A program made the position numbers and the translations under genes. Positions 36,176-45,886 of a DNA stretch of 64,000 nucleotides are shown here, one piece after another; the first letter of the stretch is position 1; each line of letters begins with the position of its first letter. This DNA comes from Paracoccus sediminilitoris (GTDB lineage Bacteria > Pseudomonadota > Alphaproteobacteria > Rhodobacterales > Rhodobacteraceae): positions 62,001-126,000 of the forward strand of contig NZ_QJPK01000001.1 of the NCBI RefSeq assembly GCF_003259195.1, in the 5' to 3' direction. A model generated the notes under the pieces. It searched no databases, was not told where the DNA came from, and saw nothing but the letters and a program-made list of their open reading frames with translations.

Positions 36176-37855
36176 TCAGTTCTTGCTGCCCAGCGCCGCG
36201 CCAAGAATGTCGCCCAGCGACGCGCCCGAATCCGAGCTGCCATACTGGTCGATCGCTTCTTTTTCTTCAGCAATCTCGCGTGCCTTGATCGACAAACCCA
36301 GACGACGGGTCTTGGTGTCGACGTTGGTGACGCGTGCGTCGACCTTGTCACCGACCTGGAAGCGCTCGGGGCGCTGGTCCTGGCGGTCACGGGCCAGATC
36401 GCTGCGGCGGATGAACGACTTGACGCCGTTATACTCGACCTCGATGCCACCCTCTTCAATCGCGGTGATCTCGGCGGTGATGATCGAGCCGCGCTTCACG
36501 CCGTCCACAGCTTCCGCCATGCCTTCGTTCTCAAGCGACTTGATCGACAGCGAGATACGCTCCTTCTCCACGTCCACGTCCTGAACGACGGCCTTGACGA
36601 CGTCGCCCTTGCGGAAGTCCTGGATCGCGTCTTCGCCGCGTGCATCCCAGCTGATGTCCGACAGGTGAACCATGCCGTCGATGTCGCCGTCAAGACCCAC
36701 GAACAGACCGAATTCGGTGATGTTCTTGACTTCGCCTTCGATGACGGTGCCGGTCGGGTGGGTTTCGGCAAAGACTTCCCACGGGTTGCGCATGGTCTGC
36801 TTCAGACCCAGCGAAACGCGACGCTTGGCTTCGTCGATCTCCAGAACCATCACTTCGACTTCTTGGCTGGTCGAGACGATCTTGCCCGGATGGACGTTCT
36901 TCTTGGTCCAGCTCATTTCCGAAACGTGGACCAGGCCTTCGACACCGGCCTCCAGCTCCACAAAGGCGCCGTAATCGGTGATGTTGGTCACGCGGCCCTG
37001 GTGGACCGACTCGATCGGGAACTTGTCGGCGACCGTATCCCACGGATCGGCCTGCAGCTGCTTCATGCCCAGGCTGATGCGGTGGCTGTCCTTGTTGATC
37101 TTGATGACCTGGACCTTGACGGTCTCGCCGATCGCCAGGATCTCGGACGGGTGGTTGACGCGACGCCATGCCATGTCGGTAACGTGCAGCAGGCCGTCAA
37201 CGCCACCCAGATCGACGAAGGCGCCGTATTCGGTGATGTTCTTGACCACGCCGTCGACCGTCTGACCTTCGGTCAGGTTGGCGATGACTTCGGCGCGCTG
37301 TTCGGCACGCGATTCTTCCAGAATGGCGCGGCGCGACACGACGATGTTGCCACGGCGGCGATCCATTTTCAGAATCTGGAACGGCTGCTTCAGACCCATC
37401 AGCGGGCCAGCGTCGCGCACGGGGCGGACATCGACCTGCGAACCGGGAAGGAACGCAACAGCGCCACCCAGATCGACCGTGAAACCGCCCTTGACGCGGC
37501 CAAAGATCGCGCCTTCGACACGCTCTTCGTCGCCATAGGCTTTTTCCAGACGATCCCAAGCTTCCTCGCGGCGGGCCTTCTCACGGCTGATGCTGGCTTC
37601 GCCACGGGCGTTCTCGACGCGGTCCAGATAGACCTCGACTTCGTCGCCGACGCTCAGGTTGGCGTCTTCACCGGGGTTCGCGAATTCTTTCAGATCAACG
37701 CGGCCTTCCATCTTGTAGCCGACGTCGATGATGGCCTGGCCTGCCTCGATGGCAATGACGCGGCCTTTGACAACCGAACCTTCGTCCGGGGTGTCGATCT
37801 CGAGGCTTTCGTTCAGAAGGGCCTCGAACTCCTCCATAGTCGCTTTAGCGCACAT
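36176..37855 (-). CDS. rpsA: 30S ribosomal protein S1
   Basis: 559 residues with six S1 RNA-binding repeats (roughly 25-95, 110-175, 195-265, 280-350, 367-437, 452-525), shown by repeated GxVxxxxxxGaFVdL patterns such as NITEYGAFVDLGG and NITDYGAFVELE. It binds mRNA and aids initiation. The ATG at 37855 gives MCAKATMEEFEALLNES, usual for the group, with AAAGGA upstream. The usual neighbour cmk is not adjacent. Confidence 0.97.
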   Translation of the reverse strand: MCAKATMEEFEALLNESLEIDTPDEGSVVKGRVIAIEAGQAIIDVGYKMEGRVDLKEFANPGEDANLSVGDEVEVYLDRVENARGEASISREKARREEAWDRLEKAYGDEERVEGAIFGRVKGGFTVDLGGAVAFLPGSQVDVRPVRDAGPLMGLKQPFQILKMDRRRGNIVVSRRAILEESRAEQRAEVIANLTEGQTVDGVVKNITEYGAFVDLGGVDGLLHVTDMAWRRVNHPSEILAIGETVKVQVIKINKDSHRISLGMKQLQADPWDTVADKFPIESVHQGRVTNITDYGAFVELEAGVEGLVHVSEMSWTKKNVHPGKIVSTSQEVEVMVLEIDEAKRRVSLGLKQTMRNPWEVFAETHPTGTVIEGEVKNITEFGLFVGLDGDIDGMVHLSDISWDARGEDAIQDFRKGDVVKAVVQDVDVEKERISLSIKSLENEGMAEAVDGVKRGSIITAEITAIEEGGIEVEYNGVKSFIRRSDLARDRQDQRPERFQVGDKVDARVTNVDTKTRRLGLSIKAREIAEEKEAIDQYGSSDSGASLGDILGAALGSKN

Positions 37856-37938
37856 GCGTGTTCAGTATCCTTTATGTGTCTTTTACTGGCCTGACGGTTG
37901 GCTCCGCCGGTCTTTATGATGTCGGTCCGGACAACGAC

Positions 37939-37965
37939 AAAGGGTCGAGGCTTGACACCCGACCC
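37939..37965 (-). terminator. Weak hairpin between the metallophosphoesterase gene and rpsA
   Basis: GGGTCG and CGACCC form a six-base stem with a 12-base loop followed by TTT on the minus strand, 80 bases after the phosphoesterase stop. A weak terminator at best. The remaining 190 bases should contain the rpsA promoter, which I cannot place with confidence. Confidence 0.3.
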
Positions 37966-38044
37966 GTCTGTAAGCGGCCTGTTCTGACCATGTCGCCCGT
38001 TTGACTGCGCCCGCTATAAGCGCATTTTCCGCGAAACTCAACGC

Positions 38045-38836
38045 TTAAACGCGCCTCCAGGGGCCGTTTGCCCGGCTATAGGTGCTGATTACCGGTTCCT
38101 CGAAGGCATTCACGCCCATCGGCGCGACGTGATGTTCGACATGCAATTCGGTCCCGTCGATGATCAGCAACGCGAACTCGTTCTTCATGTCGCTCAGCCG
38201 TGCGCAAAGCGCGGTGCCGCCCTGCACCTGCAGGATCTGCGGCCAGCGTCCGGTCGCCAGCACCTTGTCCACCGCCCAGCGATGCAGATGCCCGCTCAGC
38301 ACGACATGGACGCCCGCCTCCTGCAACCTGCCCATCGCCTCCTCCGCACGGCGCGCGGGCTGCTTGTCGATGCCGGGCAACTGCTCCATGGGATGGTGCA
38401 GCGCCACGATATTGGTGGCCGACGGGTCCAGCCCGCCGATCACCCGCCCGATCTCTCCACGCCGGATCTTGCCCCGCTGCCAGGAATACGGATCGGCACT
38501 GTTCAGTGCAAAGACCTGCGCCTGCCCCACCCGCGCCGTCGGCGTCACATCGGGCCCGAAATACTCGCGGAACCCCGAGAACGGCCAGAACAGCCGCGCG
38601 ATGGGGTTCAACAGCGGAACGTCGTGATTGCCCGGCATCAGCATCACCGGCGCGGTGATCCGTCCCAGAAAATCCTGCGCCAGCTGCATCTGTGCAGGCA
38701 ATCCGCGATGGGTGATGTCGCCCGACACGACCACCAGATCGGGCCGCAACGCCTCGATCCGGCTCAGCAGCGGGCCGATCAGCTCGCTGCGGTGAAATCC
38801 GAAATGCAGGTCGGTCAGATGAATGATGCGGGTCAC
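38045..38836 (-). CDS. Calcineurin-like metallophosphoesterase
   Basis: 263 residues, cytosolic, with the full metal-site set: LTDLHFG, SGDITHRG, GNHDVP, ALHHP and SGHLHRW. Resembles CpdA-type (cyclic AMP phosphodiesterase) and related enzymes; the substrate cannot be read from sequence. The start overlaps the lipid kinase stop as ATGA. Confidence 0.9.
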   Translation of the reverse strand: MTRIIHLTDLHFGFHRSELIGPLLSRIEALRPDLVVVSGDITHRGLPAQMQLAQDFLGRITAPVMLMPGNHDVPLLNPIARLFWPFSGFREYFGPDVTPTARVGQAQVFALNSADPYSWQRGKIRRGEIGRVIGGLDPSATNIVALHHPMEQLPGIDKQPARRAEEAMGRLQEAGVHVVLSGHLHRWAVDKVLATGRWPQILQVQGGTALCARLSDMKNEFALLIIDGTELHVEHHVAPMGVNAFEEPVISTYSRANGPWRRV

Positions 38837-39795
38837 GACCGCCCCCGCACATCGTCGGTCTTGTTGCTGCCGTCGGCGGGCAACAGCACCTTCAGCGCGC
38901 CATGCCGCACCTTCAGGTCGAAGGGGCTGTGCAACACGGTCTTTTCGCCGTCATGCGCCACCAACTGACGTTTCTTGGGGGTGCGCATCTGCAACCGGTC
39001 CGTCACGATCAGGTCGAAATCGCTGTCCTTGGCGCTGTGGCCCATGGCCAGACGCAAGGCCGAGCGGATCAGGGGCAAAGGCTGACGCGCCTTGGCGATC
39101 AGCACGGCGAACTTGCCATCGCGGATGCCATCAGCCCCCTCCAGCCCGAAACTGTCCAGCTGATAGGCGCTACGGGCGACGAAGACCAAGGCACTGGTAT
39201 ATTCGCGCTCCTGCCCGTCGACCTCGGCGATCAGCTGCATCGGGCGGCGAAGGCGACGCAGCGCCACCAGCACCGACCAATAGGCCGCGATCCGCGACCG
39301 CCCCCATCGCTTATAGATCCCTTCGCGAGTCTTCAGGATCTGCGGATAGGCGCCAAGGCTGACATTGTTCAGAAAGACCAGATCGTTGATGTCACCGACA
39401 TCCGTGGCATCGACACGCCCGTCCAGCAGCGTCTCAAGCGCGCTGTCGATGTCCTCGCCCACGCCCAGATCGCGGGCGAAATAGTTGAAGGTCCCGCCGG
39501 GCAGCACGCCCATCACCGTGTCGGTTCCCGCCAACGCGCCCGCGACCGCCGATTGCGTGCCGTCACCGCCTGCCGCGATCACCAGATCGAACCCCTCGGT
39601 CGCGACCTGACGTGCCAGCGCCGGCAATTGCGCCCCCTTGCGGCTCTGGCGCAGCTGAAAGCTGCCGCAGGCCGGGGCCAGCTGCGATTGCAGCTTGTCG
39701 GTCAGGGCCTGATGTTTCTTCTTGCCCGAACTGCGGTTCATGACCACGCAGACCTTTGCCGAAGCAAGGTCGAAGACGTCCGAATTCTGCTGCAT
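38833..39795 (-). CDS. Diacylglycerol/sphingosine kinase-like lipid kinase (YegS/BmrU type)
   Basis: 320 residues. Nucleotide-site motif AAGGDGTQSAVAGAL near residue 95 and LPGGTFNYFARDL follow the family. Phosphorylates a lipid such as diacylglycerol at the inner membrane. Co-transcribed with the metallophosphoesterase gene (ATGA overlap). Confidence 0.92.
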   Translation of the reverse strand: MQQNSDVFDLASAKVCVVMNRSSGKKKHQALTDKLQSQLAPACGSFQLRQSRKGAQLPALARQVATEGFDLVIAAGGDGTQSAVAGALAGTDTVMGVLPGGTFNYFARDLGVGEDIDSALETLLDGRVDATDVGDINDLVFLNNVSLGAYPQILKTREGIYKRWGRSRIAAYWSVLVALRRLRRPMQLIAEVDGQEREYTSALVFVARSAYQLDSFGLEGADGIRDGKFAVLIAKARQPLPLIRSALRLAMGHSAKDSDFDLIVTDRLQMRTPKKRQLVAHDGEKTVLHSPFDLKVRHGALKVLLPADGSNKTDDVRGRS

Positions 39796-39874
39796 GTAAT
39801 GCCTGTCCCCGGGCCCGTTGGTTCACCATTCTCCAGCGCAACACCGGATGGCAGGCAAGGGTTGCATCCTGTCC

Positions 39875-40075
39875 CTAAAGTCGTTCGGCGGCCGCCAGCA
39901 CCGACGGCTTCAACCCACCGCCGCCTGTTTCCAGATAGGTCAGCAGCTGCGCCCGCATCCGCGGCTCCCAGTAATCCTTCAGATGCGCGGCGATCCTGTC
40001 GGCGGAATCCCCTGGCTGGCTGTCAAAGAAGGTTGCGATCTGGTTGGCCATCATGACCATCTTTTCAGGCGACAT
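39875..40075 (-). CDS. fdsD: Formate dehydrogenase subunit delta
   Basis: 66 residues from the ATG at 40075 (MSPEKMVMMANQIATFF), with AAGG ahead of it; an ATG at 40090 is possible. Small accessory subunit of the NAD-linked molybdenum formate dehydrogenase, needed for assembly. Last gene of the operon; its start overlaps the fdhD stop. Confidence 0.9.
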   Translation of the reverse strand: MSPEKMVMMANQIATFFDSQPGDSADRIAAHLKDYWEPRMRAQLLTYLETGGGGLKPSVLAAAERL

Positions 40076-40889
40076 CGGATACCTTGGCATTCAGCCGTTC
40101 GGGGTGGGAAAACAGGTCAAAACCCTCGCCGCGCGCAAAGGCGGCGACGGTGATGCCGGCGTCCTGGGCCAGTCGCAGCGCGTGGGCCGTGGGCGCCGAC
40201 ACGGCAATCAGCAGGCCCGCCCCCGCGATGGCGCATTTCTGCACCATCTCGACGCTGACGCGGCTGGTCAGGACAAAGGCACCCTGTCCCGCATCGACGC
40301 CTTGGCGGGCCATCGCGCCGATCAGCTTGTCCAGCGCGTTGTGGCGGCCCACATCCTCGCGCGCCAGAACGATGCCCTTGCCTGGCAGCAGAAACCCCGC
40401 CGCATGAACGGCGCGGGTCTGATCGTGCAGGGGCTGCCAGTCGCGCAACAGATCGGTCGCCTGCGCCACCTGGGCCGCATCCAGCACGGGCCCGACGCCC
40501 GACAGGTCGGGCAAGCCCCGCGTGGCCTGATCCAAGCTGTCGATCCCGCACAGCCCGCACCCGACCGGCCCCGCCATGAAGCGCCGCCGCGCGGCCAGCG
40601 TCTCGGCCCGGTCCTCGCTCAGCCACATCTGCGCCTCGACCCCGCGCGGATGATCCATGACGTCGATCGAAGCGATCTGCGTGGTCGCCGTCACGATCGC
40701 CTCGGTCAGGGAAAACCCGACCGCGAAATCCTCCAGGTCGGCGGGCGATGCCATCATCACGGCCTGGGTCGTGCCGCCATAAACCATCGCCACCGGCGTC
40801 TCCTCGGCCAGCATCCGCCGCACCGGCGTGGCGCTGCCAGACCGGTGATGCGTGGCGTCCACGGGATGGACGGGGGATGGCAGGGGCAT
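40065..40889 (-). CDS. fdhD: FdhD/FdsC sulphur carrier for formate dehydrogenase
   Basis: 274 residues. Has the CGLCG cysteine motif (about residue 111) that passes sulphur to the molybdenum cofactor and REDVGRHNALDK. In Rhodobacter capsulatus the homologue is called FdsC and binds the bis-MGD cofactor. Three bases after fdsA and overlapping fdsD. Confidence 0.94.
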   Translation of the reverse strand: MPLPSPVHPVDATHHRSGSATPVRRMLAEETPVAMVYGGTTQAVMMASPADLEDFAVGFSLTEAIVTATTQIASIDVMDHPRGVEAQMWLSEDRAETLAARRRFMAGPVGCGLCGIDSLDQATRGLPDLSGVGPVLDAAQVAQATDLLRDWQPLHDQTRAVHAAGFLLPGKGIVLAREDVGRHNALDKLIGAMARQGVDAGQGAFVLTSRVSVEMVQKCAIAGAGLLIAVSAPTAHALRLAQDAGITVAAFARGEGFDLFSHPERLNAKVSDVA

Positions 40890-40892
40890 GGC

Positions 40893-43820
40893 TTACTCCG
40901 CGGCTGACAGGATCCGCCGTGACCGTTCGGACTGTTCGGCATAGCGCTCCTGCCAGTCCGACGGACCGTTCGAGGCGCTGACCTGCACGGCGGTGACCTT
41001 GTATTCCGGGCAATTGGTCGCCCAGTCCGAAAAATCGGTGGTCACCACGTTAGCCTGCGTCGCGGGATGATGGAAGGTGGTGTAGACCACCCCCGGCGCC
41101 ACCCGGTCGGTCAGCGTGACCATCAGCGTGGTCTCCCCCGCCCGGCTGGCCAGCCGCACCCAGTCGCCGTCATTGATGCCGCGGACTTCCGCGTCATGGG
41201 GATGGATCTCCAACACGTCCTGATCGTGCCAGACGCTGTTCTCGGTCCGCCGGGTCTGGGCGCCGACATTGTATTGCGACAGGATGCGCCCGGTGGTCAG
41301 CAGCAGCGGGAAACGCGGCCCGGTGCGTTCGTCGGTGGCCACGTATTCGGTGATGATGAAATGCCCCTTGCCCGACATGAAGCCGTCGACATGCATCAGC
41401 GGCGTCCCTTCGGGATGCGCCTCGTTGCAGGGCCATTGCACCGACCCCAGCTCTTCCAGCCGTTCATAGCTGACGCCGGCAAAGCTGGGCGTGGTCGCGG
41501 CGATCTCGTCCATGATCTGGCTGGGATGGGTGTAATGCCAACCAGCCCCCATCGCGTTGGCCAGCATCTGGGTGACTTCCCAGTCCTCGTACCCGTTGCG
41601 GGGCGCCATGACCTTGCGCACGCGGTTGATGCGGCGCTCGGCATTGGTGAAGGTCCCGTCCTTTTCCAGGAAAGACGATCCCGGCAGGAAGACATGGGCA
41701 TAATTCGCCGTCTCGTTCAGGAACAGATCGTGGACGATGACGCATTCCATCGCCTTCAGACCCGCCGCGACGTGATGCGTGTCCGGGTCCGACTGCAGGA
41801 TGTCCTCTCCCTGGCAATAAAGCCCCTTGAACGTCCCCTCGACCGCCGCATCCAGCATGTTCGGGATGCGCAGGCCGGGCTCGGGGTCGATCTCGACCCC
41901 CCAGGCCTGCTCGAAGATCGCGCGCACATCGGGCAGCTTGACGTGGCGATATCCCGGCAACTCGTGCGGGAAGGACCCCATGTCGCAGGCACCCTGCACG
42001 TTGTTCTGACCACGCAGAGGGTTCACGCCCACGCCGGGCCGGCCGATATTGCCGGTCAGCATCGCCAGGTTGGCAATGGACATGACCGTGGTCGACCCCT
42101 GGCTGTGCTCGGTCACGCCCAGCCCGTAATAGATCGCGCCATTGCCGCCCGTCGCGAACAGCCGCGCGGCCGCACGCAGGTCGGCGGCCGGAACGCCCGT
42201 CAGCGCCTCGGTCGCCTCGGGGGCGTGGCGGGGATCGCGGATGAACTCGGCATAATGCTGGAACTCGTCCCAGTCGCAGCGGTCGCGGATATAGGCCTCG
42301 TCCATCAGACCCTCGGTCACGATCACATGGGCCATGGCGCTGACCACGGCGACATTGGTGCCGGGACGCAGCGGCAGGTGATAGGCGGCCTCGACATGCG
42401 GGCTGCGCACGATGTCGGTGCGGCGCGGATCGACGACGATCAGCTTGGCCCCTTGGCGCAGGCGCTTCTTCAGGCGGCTGGCAAAGACCGGATGCCCGTC
42501 GGTGGGGTTCGCGCCGATGATCAGCACCACGTCCGTGTGTTCGACAGAATCGAAATCCTGCGTCCCTGCCGACGTGCCGAAGGTCTTGCCCAGCCCGTAT
42601 CCCGTGGGCGAATGACACACCCGCGCGCAGGTATCGGTGTTGTTGTTGCCAAAGACCGCGCGGGTCAGCTTCTGGACCAGATAGGTCTCCTCGTTCGTGC
42701 AGCGCGAGGAGGTGATGACCCCGACCGACCGCCGTCCGTGGCGTTCCTGGATGCCGCGCATGCGGCCCGCGGCGAAGGCCAGCGCCTCGTCCCAGGCGAC
42801 CTCGCGCCAGGGTTCGTCGATGCTGTCGCGGATCATCGGCGACAGGATGCGGTCCTTGTGCGCGGCATAGCCATAGGCAAAGCGCCCCTTGACGCAGCTG
42901 TGGCCGCGGTTCGCCTTGCCGTTCTTCCACGGCGTCATGCGGACCAGCGTGTCGCCGTTCATCTCGGCCTTGAAGCTGCAGCCGACGCCGCAATAGGCGC
43001 AGGTGGTGATGACCGACCGCGTGGGCGTTCCCAGCGCGGCCACCGATTTTTCCTGCAACGTCGCCGTCGGGCAGGCCTGCACGCAGGCGCCACAGCTGAC
43101 GCAATCGCTGGTCAGGAAACTGTCCGCCGCCGTGCCGGCGCTGACGCGGCTGTCGAAACCCCGCCCTTCGATGGTCAGCGCGAAGGTTCCCTGCACCTCG
43201 TCGCAGGCCCGCACGCAGCGCGAACAGACGATGCATTTGCTGGGGTCATAGGTGAAATAGGGGTTGCTGTCGTCCTTGGGAATGAACAGCGGATTGTCCT
43301 GCCCGCCGCGCGCCCGCGCCTCGGCCTGGCTGCGCGCCCCGGTGCCCGAGGCGTCGAAATGGTTCTGGCCGGGGGTATAGCGCACATCGCGCAGCCCCAC
43401 CTGCCCCGCCGCGTCCTGCAATTCGCAATCGCCATTGGCCGCGCAGGTCAGACAGTCCAGCGGATGGTCGCTGACATACAGCTCCATCACGCCGCGCCGA
43501 ATGCGACGGACCTTTTCGGACTGGGTGTGGACGACCATCCCTTCGGTCACCGGCGTGGTGCAGCTGGCGGGCGTGCCGCGCCGTCCCTCGATCTCGACCA
43601 CGCACAGGCGGCAGGACCCGAAGGCCTCCATGTTGTCGCTGGCGCACAGCTTGGGGATCTGCACCTCGACCATCATGGCCGCGCGCATCACCGACGTGCC
43701 CTCGGGGACCGTCACCTGCGCCCCGTCGATGGTCAGGGTGACTGGCGGGCCATGGCGTGCGGGCGTGCCCATGTCGCGTTCGTCGCCGGGCGCGAATTGG
43801 GGGATGATGAAGTCTTTCAT
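40893..43820 (-). CDS. fdsA: NAD-dependent formate dehydrogenase alpha (catalytic) subunit
   Basis: 975 residues from the ATG at 43820 (MKDFIIPQF). An N-terminal [2Fe-2S] region, a His-Cys cluster segment and two 4Fe-4S ferredoxin motifs (CIVCSRCVRACDE, CVSCGACVQACP) cover about 30-220. A Fe4S4 motif (CAYCGVGCSF) precedes the molybdopterin domain. The Mo ligand is Cys (RVCHSPTGYG), not Sec. The C-terminal MGD-binding domain follows (about 800-970). Oxidises formate to CO2. Start overlaps fdsB (ATGA). Confidence 0.96.
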   Translation of the reverse strand: MKDFIIPQFAPGDERDMGTPARHGPPVTLTIDGAQVTVPEGTSVMRAAMMVEVQIPKLCASDNMEAFGSCRLCVVEIEGRRGTPASCTTPVTEGMVVHTQSEKVRRIRRGVMELYVSDHPLDCLTCAANGDCELQDAAGQVGLRDVRYTPGQNHFDASGTGARSQAEARARGGQDNPLFIPKDDSNPYFTYDPSKCIVCSRCVRACDEVQGTFALTIEGRGFDSRVSAGTAADSFLTSDCVSCGACVQACPTATLQEKSVAALGTPTRSVITTCAYCGVGCSFKAEMNGDTLVRMTPWKNGKANRGHSCVKGRFAYGYAAHKDRILSPMIRDSIDEPWREVAWDEALAFAAGRMRGIQERHGRRSVGVITSSRCTNEETYLVQKLTRAVFGNNNTDTCARVCHSPTGYGLGKTFGTSAGTQDFDSVEHTDVVLIIGANPTDGHPVFASRLKKRLRQGAKLIVVDPRRTDIVRSPHVEAAYHLPLRPGTNVAVVSAMAHVIVTEGLMDEAYIRDRCDWDEFQHYAEFIRDPRHAPEATEALTGVPAADLRAAARLFATGGNGAIYYGLGVTEHSQGSTTVMSIANLAMLTGNIGRPGVGVNPLRGQNNVQGACDMGSFPHELPGYRHVKLPDVRAIFEQAWGVEIDPEPGLRIPNMLDAAVEGTFKGLYCQGEDILQSDPDTHHVAAGLKAMECVIVHDLFLNETANYAHVFLPGSSFLEKDGTFTNAERRINRVRKVMAPRNGYEDWEVTQMLANAMGAGWHYTHPSQIMDEIAATTPSFAGVSYERLEELGSVQWPCNEAHPEGTPLMHVDGFMSGKGHFIITEYVATDERTGPRFPLLLTTGRILSQYNVGAQTRRTENSVWHDQDVLEIHPHDAEVRGINDGDWVRLASRAGETTLMVTLTDRVAPGVVYTTFHHPATQANVVTTDFSDWATNCPEYKVTAVQVSASNGPSDWQERYAEQSERSRRILSAAE

Positions 43821-45325
43821 TCGGCGGCCTCCCTCCGGGTGGCGAAATCGTCTGGAAATTGCGTCAGCGCGGACATGACCGGATAGGGCGTAAAGCCACC
43901 CAAGGCGCAGAGCGACCCGTCCTTCATCGTCTCGCACAGATCGGTCAGCAGGTCGGCGGCACCTGCATCACCTGCGGCGATGCGGTCGATGGTTTCCACG
44001 CCCCGCACCGCGCCGATCCGGCAGGGTGTGCATTTCCCGCAGGATTCAACGGCACAGAATTCCATCGCGAAACGCGCCATCTGCAGCATATCGGCCGTGT
44101 CGTCGAAAACGACCAGCCCGGCATGCCCGATCAGCCCGCCCGCTGCGTCGAAATCCTCGTAGCCCATCGGTGTGTCGAATTTCGACACCGGCATATAGGC
44201 ACCCAAGGGTCCGCCCACCTGCACCGCCTTGACCGGACGTCCCGATCGGGTGCCGCCGCCGATCTCGTTCACGACCTCGCCCAGGGACATGCCAAAGGCG
44301 GTCTCGAACAACCCGCCGCGCGCGACATTGCCCGCGATCTGCAACGTCACCGTGCCCCGCGACCGGCCCAGGCCGAAATCGGCATAATGCTGCGCGCCCT
44401 TTTCAAAGATCACCGGCACGGTGGCCAGGCTGATCACGTTGTTGACGACCGTGGGCTTGCCCAGAAACCCTTCCAGCGCCGGCAGAGGGGGTTTCGCCCG
44501 CACCGTCCCGCGCTTGCCCTCCAGGCTGTTCAGCAGGCTGGTCTCCTCTCCGCAGACATAGGCGCCGGCGCCCGTGCGGATCTCCATGTCGAAGGCTTGC
44601 CCCGATCCCAGCACGTCCGCGCCCAGCATGCCGCGCTGACGCGCGATCCGGACCGCAGCCTCCATCACCCGGATCGCATCCGGATATTCGCTGCGCAGAT
44701 AGACATAGCCGCGCGTGGCCCCGACCCCCAGTCCCGCGATGGCCATGCCCTCGATCAGGGTGAAGGGGTCGCCCTCCATGATCATCCGGTCGGCAAAAGT
44801 GCCGCTGTCGCCCTCATCGGCGTTGCAGACGATGTATTTCTGGTCCGCGACCGCCTCGGCCACGGTTTTCCACTTGATGCCCGTCGGAAAGCCGGCCCCG
44901 CCCCGCCCGCGCAGCCCGCTGGCGGTAACCTCGGCCACAATGGCGGCGCTGTCCATGCCGATGGCACGGCGCAGACCCGCCAGACCGCCATGGGCCGCGT
45001 AATCGTCCAGATCCAGCGGGTCGATTACCCCGCAGCGCGCAAAGGTCAGCCGCGTCTGGCGGGCGAAAAAGGGAATATCCTCGACCCGGCCAAGGCTTTC
45101 CAGCGTCCCGTCCAGCAGCGCCGCGACATCGTCTAGCGTCACAGGGCCATAGGCCACGCGCCCGTCGCCGCGATCGATCTCGACCAGCGGCTCCAGCCAG
45201 ACCATGCCGCGCGAGCCGTTGCGGATGATGCGCACATCGGGACCGACCTGCGCGGCGATGGCATCGGCGACCTCGTCTGCACCCAACGCCTTGGCGGCGC
45301 TGTCCATGGGAACCCAGATCTTCAT
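43817..45325 (-). CDS. fdsB: Formate dehydrogenase beta subunit (NADH/FMN-binding, NuoF-like)
   Basis: 502 residues. A thioredoxin-like N-terminal domain (about 1-90), then a NuoF domain with FMN/NADH glycine motif GRGGAGFPTG and the 4Fe-4S ligands ESCGKCTPCRIG near residue 430. It passes electrons to NAD. ATGA overlaps at both ends show tight coupling to fdsG and fdsA. Confidence 0.95.
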   Translation of the reverse strand: MKIWVPMDSAAKALGADEVADAIAAQVGPDVRIIRNGSRGMVWLEPLVEIDRGDGRVAYGPVTLDDVAALLDGTLESLGRVEDIPFFARQTRLTFARCGVIDPLDLDDYAAHGGLAGLRRAIGMDSAAIVAEVTASGLRGRGGAGFPTGIKWKTVAEAVADQKYIVCNADEGDSGTFADRMIMEGDPFTLIEGMAIAGLGVGATRGYVYLRSEYPDAIRVMEAAVRIARQRGMLGADVLGSGQAFDMEIRTGAGAYVCGEETSLLNSLEGKRGTVRAKPPLPALEGFLGKPTVVNNVISLATVPVIFEKGAQHYADFGLGRSRGTVTLQIAGNVARGGLFETAFGMSLGEVVNEIGGGTRSGRPVKAVQVGGPLGAYMPVSKFDTPMGYEDFDAAGGLIGHAGLVVFDDTADMLQMARFAMEFCAVESCGKCTPCRIGAVRGVETIDRIAAGDAGAADLLTDLCETMKDGSLCALGGFTPYPVMSALTQFPDDFATRREAAE

Positions 45326-45792
45326 GCGCCCACCTGCGTCATCAAACGGTCCAGGCGTGCATCATCAATGCGCCCGATGACGCGGCCATCCAGCATTACC
45401 GCAGGTCCGCAGGCGCACATGCCCAGGCAATAGACCGGCTCGACCGTGACGCCGCCATCGCGGGTCGTGCCATGCCAATCGACGCCCAGACGGTCCAGCA
45501 TCCGCTGCGCCATGGCATTGCCGCCGACGGATTGACAGGCCTCGGCTCGGCAGATCTTCAGCATGTGCCGCCCCGCCGGTTCCTTACGGAAATCGTGATA
45601 GAAGCTGATGACCCCATGCACCTCGGCCACGCCAAGGTTCAGCAGATCAGCCAGAACCGGCACCGCCGCCTGCGGGACATGGCCCCATTCGGCCTGGATC
45701 GCATGCAGCATCGGCAGCAGCGGCCCCTCCAGCGTCAGCAGGGGGGATACAAGGTCGCGGATATCGTCGGGGGCTGGCGCTTGGTCAAGCAT
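45322..45792 (-). CDS. fdsG: Formate dehydrogenase gamma subunit (NuoE-like)
   Basis: 156 residues from the ATG at 45792. Thioredoxin-like [2Fe-2S] protein with Cys in CRAEACQS and CLGMCACGPA. First structural gene; 84 bases separate it from the regulator gene upstream. A 19-codon upstream extension lacks a ribosome site. Confidence 0.94.
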   Translation of the reverse strand: MLDQAPAPDDIRDLVSPLLTLEGPLLPMLHAIQAEWGHVPQAAVPVLADLLNLGVAEVHGVISFYHDFRKEPAGRHMLKICRAEACQSVGGNAMAQRMLDRLGVDWHGTTRDGGVTVEPVYCLGMCACGPAVMLDGRVIGRIDDARLDRLMTQVGA

Positions 45793-45867
45793 GGCTGGCC
45801 TTTCAAAGGTCTGGACTGTCACCAGACACCCTGATCCATGGCAAATCAATATCGCTGATCCGTCAAT

Positions 45868-45886
45868 CGATAGAATTCATCTATCG
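45868..45886. promoter_or_regulatory. ATAG-N7-CTAT operator between the LysR gene and fdsG
   Basis: CGATAG-N7-CTATCG is a perfect inverted repeat of the T-N11-A type that LysR-family regulators bind. It lies 76 bases upstream of the fdsG start and overlaps the stop codon of the LysR gene. The likely binder is that LysR protein. Confidence 0.6.

Noticed and set aside
41067-43886. A 939-codon open frame opposite fdsA
   Set aside because: It mirrors the conserved fdsA sequence on the other strand and reads as an Arg/His/Gly-rich shadow product.
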